Part shown: piece by piece, positions 7,094 to 12,386 of the stretch | Layout: every line of letters starts with the position of its first letter | How positions within the stretch are numbered: position 1 is the first letter of the stretch | Notes under the pieces: generated by a model | What the model was told of the DNA's origin: nothing | What the model saw: the letters and a program-made list of their open reading frames with translations, nothing else | Database searches by the model: none | NCBI GenBank assembly: GCA_903837255.1 | Contig: CAILTZ010000409.1 | Span: 1-12,386, forward strand | DNA from: an uncultured Pirellula sp. | Lineage (GTDB): Bacteria; Planctomycetota; Planctomycetia; Pirellulales; Pirellulaceae | Length of the DNA: 12,386 nucleotides | Reading direction: 5' to 3' | Made by a program: the position numbers and the translations under genes

Positions 7094-7106
7094 AGATACG
7101 CCATCT
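7078..7106. terminator. Bidirectional terminator hairpin between convergent genes
   Basis: A perfect 12-bp stem (AGATGGCGTATC at 7078-7089 with GATACGCCATCT at 7095-7106) closes a five-base loop, gtaaa. The antiporter TAA (7091-7093) lies in that loop, so the 5' arm is also its last coding sequence. The 3' flank has no U-run on the plus strand. On the minus strand the hairpin is followed by TCGTTTG, also a weak U-tract. It lies 27 nt beyond the minus-strand stop at 7134, so it could serve both convergent genes by hairpin pausing, stabilise 3' ends, or both. Confidence 0.7.
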
Positions 7107-7133
7107 ATAGAAGAATTGCGGTCTAGACTTGGT

Positions 7134-10100
7134 CTACATCCAAGTTCCTTTGAGGAACTCGTCGTCGATATCGAGTGACTCGACTTTGTTGTCCTCTCGA
7201 AGAGCGAGCGTTGCCCAGAACTCTGTGGCTTGTTGGTCGTCTGAGTCCACTGGGAACAAGGCAGGTCCGTAGAGATCTGATTCGTCCGTCAGGGTTGCCC
7301 AAGCGTTGGCTTGAACTCCCGCTGTGTTGAACAGTACGGCTTGCTCGACGGTTTCGGGTTGCGGAGCTGCCAGCAGTCCGATTGCCAAGTTACTCGTGCC
7401 GTCGATCGCTTCGCCTTCGCCTGATCCGCTGTTGCCCGAGGAGTTGATGAAATCGATGAGGCTCAATACGTCGGTCGAATCGATGAATCCGTTTCCGTTG
7501 ACATCGTAGTACGGTGGTGGAGGCGGAAGCTGTTCGACTGGAACCGAGGCTCCCTTGGAGTTCAGCAGGTTGATCACCAGCAACACGTCGATTGGAGAGA
7601 CGAACGAGTCGTTGTTCACGTCGTATCGGTTGCTTGGGTTCTGGTAGAGCGACGCGACGACTTGGACCGTCACCGTGGCAACGTTGCTCGATAGGCCGTC
7701 GTTGTCGGAGACTGCGTAGGCAAAGGTGGCTATCCCTGTAAATCCAGCTTGGGGGATAAACAGGATGCGTCCATCGCTTTGAGCGACCGCCGTACCGAAG
7801 TTCGGAGGCGTGACGATGTTGACCGAGCCGCGATTGATGGTTCCATCGGTGTCATAGTCGTTTGCCAAGACATCGATAACAATTTGGGTATCCCGTTTGG
7901 TGACCACAGAGTCAGGAACCGCTATAGGGGCGGTATTGACATTCACCGTGACGGTGGCCTCTTGGGAGTATTTCCCGAGAGAGTCCCGAACTCGGTAAGT
8001 GAACGTGTCTTGGCCACGGAAGTTCTTGTTTGGCGTGTAGCGGACGGTACCCGAAGGAGTGGTCGCAACGGTGCCATTGACCGGTAGGCGACCGATTTCG
8101 ATCGAGCCGATATCTAGTGGGGTATCGACATCGGTGTCGTTTGCCAAGACGGGCAAGAGTTCCGAGACGTTGAACGGCACGGTGAAGGTGTCGTTGTTGG
8201 CTACCGGAGCATCATTGATCCCGCTGACAGTGATCGAGACGGTGGCAACATTGCTGAGCAACCCTGCGGTGTCTTTGGCACGGTAGGTGAACGTGTCGAC
8301 AAGGCTTTGGCCATCGACCATGGCTCGGAGTCGAGCAGAGACGGTAGGATTGTAGACGACCGAACCGTCGTTTCGAACCGTCACTGCTGCACCGAGATCC
8401 GAGGTCGCTTGGAAGGAAGCGACGCTCAGGGTGTCGTTGGGCAGATCTGGGTCGGTATCGTTAGCCAGAACACCTGGAGCCGTCACGTTGAGGATGGTGT
8501 GCTCGTCGGTGCTGTAACTGTTGTTTAGAGCAATCGGTGCGTCGTTGACCGGATTGATCGTAATCGAGAACGTCTTGGCCTGCGATCGATTCACGTTTGG
8601 TGGGGTGCTTGGACCGTTGTCGGTTGCAACAACCGAAACGATGGCAACTCCCGAAGCGTTTGGTGCCGGGGTGAATCGGATCACACCGTTGGCATCGATT
8701 GTTGGCTGCGAGGTAAACAGTGCAGGTTTGTCTGCCGTGGTCGAGATCGTAACGGTCTGGCTGGCTTCATCCAAGGCAGTCGGCGGATTGCTGTTCATCC
8801 CTTCGGCTGGAACGATATCTGCCAGGACGATACCGGTAAACGCACCGGAGTCCTCGTCGACGGTGATGTTCCTCGTGACGTTAAAGCCAGGCGGATCGTT
8901 GACCGGTGTGACCGACAAGGTAAATGTCGCTGCTTGCGAACGGTTGTTGTTTGGTGGCGGCGACGATGGGCCGCTATCGACTGCAACCACGACGATCCTG
9001 ACGGTTCCATTGGCGTCCTTGGCCAATGTAAAGCTCAACTGGCCAGTGGCATCGACCGCGGGTCGCACGGCGAACAACGAATCGTTGTTGGTAGTTACCT
9101 CGAACGAGACGCTCTGGGCATTTGGACCGGAGTTCTCATCGGTCGCAGCCGGTGGACCTGCCAGAATGTTGGTTGCCCATGGAGCCAGGTACGCAGCGGA
9201 GTCTTCCAGGACCGTGACATTTCCACCCGCAGTGAACTGAGGAGGATCGTTGATCGGTCCAACACTCATGGTGATTGTTCCGGTGGCACTTTGTTGCCCA
9301 GGCTTGTAGGTCGCATCGTCGGTTACAACGTAGCGGATGAAGTCTTGGCCGACAAAGTTCAACGGTGGTATGTAGTCGAACCGGACGATTCGACCGCTGC
9401 TGAAGACCGGGATGACCACACCGCCGCGAGCCGTCAGCTGCTCGATGTTGGTCATGCGAATGGTTTGACCTTCGGCGACCTCATCGGGAGGTCCTGGCAG
9501 ATCATTTGCCAGAACATCAGCGGTTTGGACCGTGACTCGGGTGTCTTCGGAGGTGGCTGTTAGGTATCCAGCCGAAATCGGCGGATCGTTCACAGGAACG
9601 ATGTTGATCGTAAAGACGCTCTGGGTCGAGACGTTGGTGTTGGGCGGAGGAGTCGACGCACCGTTATCACGCAGGGTTACCCGAACGCGGGTGTCTTTGC
9701 CCGAGTTGCTGTTGATGTCCTTGGCCGTCTGATAGACCAGAGTTCCATCGACGCCCAGCGTTGGCTGGATGGCGAAGGCGGTCGGATCGAAGGCGACGAC
9801 TTCGAACGATAGTTCTTGGTTCGATTCGTCCCCTGCGGTGACCGGTCCTGGGCGGATGCCGGTCGCAAAGTTCGGAACCGATACAACCCCTTGGTCTTCG
9901 TCGGAAGTGGTCGACGATGGGATGGAAAATTCCGGAGCATCGTTGATCGGACGGATGATGATCGAGAAGGTCGCATTCGGGCCGATGTTGTCATTAGGGA
10001 ACGGACCTGCGCGACCGTTGTCAACCAAGTTGACGATGATGATTGCCGTACCGTTCTGATTCGGAGCCGTGACAAAGCTCAATTCACCTGTCGAGGAGAT

Positions 10101-12386
10101 CTTGGGCTGGGTGCTGAAGAGTCCTGTGTTGGAGTTGAACGTGACGTTGAACGTCAAGGTCTGGGATACTTCATCGATCGCCGTTGCAGGACCGGGCCGA
10201 ACGTTGGTCGCAAAACCCACCACGCGAGTCGGAGTCACACCCGTGACCGATTCGTTGTCTTCCAAGACCGACACCAATGTTGTTGGGATCGTGTACTGAG
10301 GTTCATCGTTGATGTCGGCGACATTGAGCGTCAATAGCTTCTCAGTGCTCTGGGACGGAACGCCGTTGTCGGTGGCGATCAATCGGATACGAGTGTCCTT
10401 GAACAAGCTATTCACATCTGGCGCCAACTGGAACGTCAGATCCCCGGTACCTGTTACCAAAGGCTGGATGGTAAAGGCGGTCGGATCGACGGCAACAGCG
10501 ATGATCGTCGTCGTTTGGTTCGATTCGTCAGTAGCCGTCAAAGGTCCAGGTCCGAGGTTCGTGATGAAGCCCGGAAGGGTGAGGAACCCGTCATCTTCAC
10601 GCATGGCGAAAGTATTGAAAGCCATGTCAAAGATCGGTGGATCGTTGATCTCTTTGACCCGAATCGTGAAGGTTTGGGTCGCAGAGCGATTGACGTTCGG
10701 CGGGGTATTCGAGCCGTTGTCGAACAAGCTAACGCGGACCAAGATCGGACCGGAGTTGAGAATGTTCACATCAGGAGCAAGGTCGTAGGTCAGTGTGCCG
10801 GTAGGCGAGATTCGCGGTTGGCCTGCCGCTCCGTTGAACTTGCTCGGATCGATTGCTTGGACGTCAAACGTCAGGGTTTGTGCAGGAACACCGCTAACCA
10901 AGCCCAGTTCATCGATCGCCGTAGCCGGACCAGCAGCGATGTTGGTTGCAAACCCGTTGACGGGCGAGACTTCCAGGTCCTCATCGATGCTGATGATTGG
11001 ATTGGGGATCGTAAACAACGGAGCATCGTTGACGGCGTTGACGATCAGGGTGACGGTGATTTCAGCCGATGTATTGACGTCTGGGATACCCGGGCGGGAG
11101 CCAGGAGCAGGACCGTTATCGACCGCCTTGACCTTGATCAAAATCGGACCGGAGTTGACGATGTTGACATCGGGTGCCAAGTCGTAGGTCAGAACGCCAG
11201 TTGGGCTGATTCGAGGTTGTCCGTTGACCCCGTTGAAGCGAGTCGGATCGACTGCACTGACGGTGAAGGAGACGGTTTGCGAGGCGATTTCATCCACTGC
11301 GGTACTTGGACCTGGCAGGATTCCTGCCAGGAAGCCTGAGACCGGCGAGTTTTCCAGATCTTCGTTGATCGTGATCGTGGCGTTGGGAACGCTAAACTGC
11401 GGAGCATCGTTGACGTCTTGGACGCTGATGGTAAAGGTCTGAGGTGCAGACCGATGGACGTCGGGGATACCTGGGCGAGAGCCGGTCGCGGGCCCATTGT
11501 CCTGGGCGATGACTTCGACCAAGATCGGTCCAGAGTTGATCAGGTTAACGTCGGGAGACAAGTCGTAGGACAGGGTTCCGTCTGGAGTGATCTGAGGTTG
11601 CACACTGAATCGGGATGGGTCCAGGGCTCTGACGTTGAAGCTGACGGCTTGGCCGGGAGGACCGTTTTCGTCCGTAGCCGTCGGAGGACCAGCAACGATG
11701 TTCGTTAGGAAACCAGGAAGCGGGGAGCTTTCAAGGTCTTCGAGGATCGAGATGGTTGAGTTCGGAATCGTAAATCCAGGTGCATCGTTGACGTCTTGGA
11801 CTAGGATCGTAAAGGTTTGCTCGATCGATCGATTGACGTCTGGGATTCCTGGTCGGCTTCCGGCGGCAGGACCGCTATCGACTGCGACGACCTTGACCAA
11901 AATCGGCCCAGAGTTGAGCAAGTTCACATCGGGAGCCAGATCGTAGGTCAATTGGCCAGCCGAATTGATACGGGGTTGGCCGGCAGGACCATTGAAGCGG
12001 CTCGGGTCCACCGCGGTGACTTCGAAGGAAACGGTTTGTCCCGGAGTTGGAGGATTCAATCCGAGTTCATCGGTAGCTGTCGGAGGACCGGCAACGATGT
12101 TGGTAACAAAGCTTGCGACCGGCGAGACCTCGAGGTCTTCGAGGATATTGATCACAGGGTTTGGAATCGTAAAGAGCGGAGCATCGTTGACCGCGACCGG
12201 AAGAATCGTAAAGGTCTTGGGTGCTGAGCGGTTGTCATCCGGGCGACCTGGTCGCGAGCCGGCGGCGTTGCCGCTATCGATGGCGATGACTTCGACCAGG
12301 ATCGGCGAGGAGTTCAGCGCGTTGACATCGGTGTTGAGGGTGTAGGTCAAGGTCCCATCGGCAGCGATCGCAGGTTGGCCAGCGGC
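7134..12386 (-). CDS. Giant cadherin/Ig-like repeat protein with C-terminal dockerin (5' end beyond window)
   Basis: The frame is open from the right edge to a TAG at 7134-7136 and encodes 1750 visible residues. It continues in frame past the in-frame TTG at 12350, so the true N-terminus and signal peptide are outside. Visible modules (numbered from the edge): a partial unit 1-70, then 71-203, 204-329, 330-456, 457-584, 585-696, 697-818, 819-936, 937-1049, 1050-1166, 1167-1284, 1285-1394, 1395-1487 and 1488-1577. Most end in (V/I)ND(A/P/E)P, the signature that closes cadherin-like units. A type I dockerin follows (1589-1651), then a 99-residue acidic tail. Asp-rich turns in the modules imply calcium binding. 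Such proteins are generally extracellular or cell-surface adhesion or matrix proteins; that role is inferred, and no enzymatic domain is visible. It converges on the antiporter gene. No frameshift or internal stop interrupts the repeats. Confidence 0.93.
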   Translation of the reverse strand, partial: AAGQPAIAADGTLTYTLNTDVNALNSSPILVEVIAIDSGNAAGSRPGRPDDNRSAPKTFTILPVAVNDAPLFTIPNPVINILEDLEVSPVASFVTNIVAGPPTATDELGLNPPTPGQTVSFEVTAVDPSRFNGPAGQPRINSAGQLTYDLAPDVNLLNSGPILVKVVAVDSGPAAGSRPGIPDVNRSIEQTFTILVQDVNDAPGFTIPNSTISILEDLESSPLPGFLTNIVAGPPTATDENGPPGQAVSFNVRALDPSRFSVQPQITPDGTLSYDLSPDVNLINSGPILVEVIAQDNGPATGSRPGIPDVHRSAPQTFTISVQDVNDAPQFSVPNATITINEDLENSPVSGFLAGILPGPSTAVDEIASQTVSFTVSAVDPTRFNGVNGQPRISPTGVLTYDLAPDVNIVNSGPILIKVKAVDNGPAPGSRPGIPDVNTSAEITVTLIVNAVNDAPLFTIPNPIISIDEDLEVSPVNGFATNIAAGPATAIDELGLVSGVPAQTLTFDVQAIDPSKFNGAAGQPRISPTGTLTYDLAPDVNILNSGPILVRVSLFDNGSNTPPNVNRSATQTFTIRVKEINDPPIFDMAFNTFAMREDDGFLTLPGFITNLGPGPLTATDESNQTTTIIAVAVDPTAFTIQPLVTGTGDLTFQLAPDVNSLFKDTRIRLIATDNGVPSQSTEKLLTLNVADINDEPQYTIPTTLVSVLEDNESVTGVTPTRVVGFATNVRPGPATAIDEVSQTLTFNVTFNSNTGLFSTQPKISSTGELSFVTAPNQNGTAIIIVNLVDNGRAGPFPNDNIGPNATFSIIIRPINDAPEFSIPSSTTSDEDQGVVSVPNFATGIRPGPVTAGDESNQELSFEVVAFDPTAFAIQPTLGVDGTLVYQTAKDINSNSGKDTRVRVTLRDNGASTPPPNTNVSTQSVFTINIVPVNDPPISAGYLTATSEDTRVTVQTADVLANDLPGPPDEVAEGQTIRMTNIEQLTARGGVVIPVFSSGRIVRFDYIPPLNFVGQDFIRYVVTDDATYKPGQQSATGTITMSVGPINDPPQFTAGGNVTVLEDSAAYLAPWATNILAGPPAATDENSGPNAQSVSFEVTTNNDSLFAVRPAVDATGQLSFTLAKDANGTVRIVVVAVDSGPSSPPPNNNRSQAATFTLSVTPVNDPPGFNVTRNITVDEDSGAFTGIVLADIVPAEGMNSNPPTALDEASQTVTISTTADKPALFTSQPTIDANGVIRFTPAPNASGVAIVSVVATDNGPSTPPNVNRSQAKTFSITINPVNDAPIALNNSYSTDEHTILNVTAPGVLANDTDPDLPNDTLSVASFQATSDLGAAVTVRNDGSVVYNPTVSARLRAMVDGQSLVDTFTYRAKDTAGLLSNVATVSITVSGINDAPVANNDTFTVPFNVSELLPVLANDTDVDTPLDIGSIEIGRLPVNGTVATTPSGTVRYTPNKNFRGQDTFTYRVRDSLGKYSQEATVTVNVNTAPIAVPDSVVTKRDTQIVIDVLANDYDTDGTINRGSVNIVTPPNFGTAVAQSDGRILFIPQAGFTGIATFAYAVSDNDGLSSNVATVTVQVVASLYQNPSNRYDVNNDSFVSPIDVLLVINLLNSKGASVPVEQLPPPPPYYDVNGNGFIDSTDVLSLIDFINSSGNSGSGEGEAIDGTSNLAIGLLAAPQPETVEQAVLFNTAGVQANAWATLTDESDLYGPALFPVDSDDQQATEFWATLALREDNKVESLDIDDEFLKGTWM
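7137..7433 (-). other. Acidic 99-residue C-terminal tail after the dockerin
   Basis: Starts with a Ser/Gly/Glu-rich linker (NSGSGEGEAIDG), then SNLAIGLLAAPQPETVEQAV and further acidic segments (DESDLYG, VDSDDQQATEFWATLAL, ESLDIDDEFLKG). No transmembrane helix, LPXTG motif or standard sorting signal can be seen. Its role is unknown; it may be a sorting or retention signal or a small folded cap. Confidence 0.6.
7434..7622 (-). other. Type I dockerin domain (two EF-like calcium loops)
   Basis: Residues 1589-1651 of the visible protein. Loop 1 is DVNNDSFVSPID followed by VLLVINLLNSKG. Loop 2 is DVNGNGFIDSTD followed by VLSLIDFINSSG. Both keep Asp at positions 1 and 12 and Asn at position 3, as calcium-binding dockerin repeats do; position 5 is Asp in loop 1 and Asn in loop 2. 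The repeats are joined by a linker with five prolines (EQLPPPPPYY), a style common in planctomycete proteins. Classical dockerins bind cohesins; no cohesin is encoded in this window. Confidence 0.9.
7656..8534 (-). repeat. Three VLAND-type Ig/VCBS-like units: R11 to R13
   Basis: Units: R11 8534-8205 (110 residues), R12 8204-7926 (93), R13 7925-7656 (90). Each has the (V/L)LAND-x-D motif near the start and a F-(T/A)-Y-x-(A/V)-x-D segment near the end, the pattern of Big_9/Cadherin-like/VCBS bacterial domains found next to sorting or anchoring domains. R11 ends in GINDAP; R12 ends in VNVNTAP, lacking the ND. The units shorten toward the dockerin. Confidence 0.85.
8535..10634 (-). repeat. Divergent repeat block: units R5 to R10
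   Basis: Units: R5 10634-10299, R6 10298-9933, R7 9932-9579, R8 9578-9240, R9 9239-8889, R10 8888-8535 (112-122 residues). R5, R6, R7, R9 and R10 are the same class as R1-R4, with the ED near the start, the GP..TA.DE motif, QP-x-(I/L/V) and a D-x-G turn, but they are shorter and diverged. R9 and R10 are closer to the widespread bacterial form, with (V/A)DSGPSSPPP or TDNGPSTPP followed by N-R-S and the (V/I)ND(A/P)P end. R8 is different: it carries VLAND (958-962) and a NFVGQDFIRYVVTD segment typical of Big_9/VCBS-like units, yet keeps PGPPDEVAEGQT, reminiscent of the GP..A.DE..QT stretch of the other class. Confidence 0.82.
10635..12386 (-). repeat. Homogeneous repeat block: units R0 (partial) to R4, about 126-133 residues each
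   Basis: Units: R0 12386-12177 (partial), R1 12176-11778, R2 11777-11400, R3 11399-11019, R4 11018-10635. Their shared pattern is F-(T/S)-(I/V)-P-N at the start, then EDLE-x-SP, GF-x-TNI-x-AGP, TA-x-DE, (D/A)(I/V/L)DPS-(R/K)-F, QP-(R/Q)-I, L-(T/S)-YDL-x-PDVN, NSGPIL(V/I), and VNDAP or INDPP at the end. R1, R2 and R3 also share GSRPGIPDV, an insertion of about six residues absent from R4 and later units. Length differences come mainly from the loop after TA-x-DE. DNA copies differ at many third codon positions, so they are not freshly duplicated but kept similar at the protein level. The visible set is cut by the window edge and probably continues. Confidence 0.88.
11311..11331. repeat. 21-nt perfect inverted repeat inside repeat unit R3
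   Basis: Arms CCTGGCAGGA (11311-11320) and TCCTGCCAGG (11322-11331) are exact reverse complements with one base between them. On the coding strand they encode LAGILPG, where sister units have TNIVAG at the same position, so the palindrome goes with a local sequence change unique to this unit. Confidence 0.8.

Noticed and set aside
8521..9240. 239-codon plus-strand open frame antisense to the repeat gene
   Set aside because: It arises because repeated codon use on the minus strand avoids stops in one antisense phase. Similar frames recur at several repeat units, which marks them as by-products.
10515..11339. 274-codon plus-strand open frame antisense to repeat units R3-R5
   Set aside because: Its product shows repeats mirroring the sense units, and no start signal or known domain is present.
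12348..12350. Apparent start codon (TTG) of the giant gene
   Set aside because: It lies in the middle of a repeat unit, and the frame continues open to the window edge with the expected G-Q-P motif, so the gene is truncated by the window rather than starting here.
7656..12386. Periodic repeats considered as a CRISPR array or other non-coding satellite
   Set aside because: The period is about 270-400 nt, the frame is intact throughout, and differences fall largely at third codon positions, which is typical of protein-domain repeats.

Overview
The window looks like chromosomal DNA from a planctomycete, probably in the Pirellulales. This is inferred from gene content; no rRNA or other phylogenetic marker is present. 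The pointers are a Tat-exported DUF1501 protein, a secreted protein resembling the planctomycete TIGR03009 family, a giant repeat protein ending in a planctomycete-style type I dockerin with a proline-rich linker, moderate GC content, and start codons mostly without a clear Shine-Dalgarno sequence.

Left block (1-5388): five genes, all on the minus strand. In transcription order they are a small three-helix membrane protein (5388-4954), a secreted TIGR03009-like protein (4805-3525), a Tat/lipoprotein-like exported protein of unknown function (3513-2617), a DASS/SLC13-type carboxylate or anion:Na+ symporter (2557-1133), and a DUF1501 protein (1069 to beyond base 1). The gaps are 148, 11, 59 and 63 nt. 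Only the 11-nt gap strongly suggests co-transcription; the rest may be a loose operon or a set of separate promoters.

Middle (5389-5800): a 412-nt divergent intergenic region with no convincing gene. It carries several perfect or near-perfect inverted repeats. The most notable is a pair of related palindromes at a 15-nt step ending 7 nt before the start of the plus-strand antiporter gene.

Right block (5801-12386): a CPA2-type cation:proton antiporter on the plus strand converges on a very large minus-strand gene. A 12-bp hairpin between them holds the antiporter stop codon in its loop. The minus-strand gene (7134 to beyond 12386) encodes at least 1750 residues of a surface or secreted protein. 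It has at least fourteen cadherin/Ig-like modules of two classes, then a two-repeat dockerin and a 99-residue acidic tail. The modules nearest the window edge are the most alike, and the array changes in composition toward the C-terminus. The true N-terminus lies outside the window.

No RNA gene, CRISPR array, transposase or phage gene was found. The most unusual content is the giant modular adhesin-like gene and the palindrome cluster before the antiporter. No clearly new multi-gene system can be supported here.
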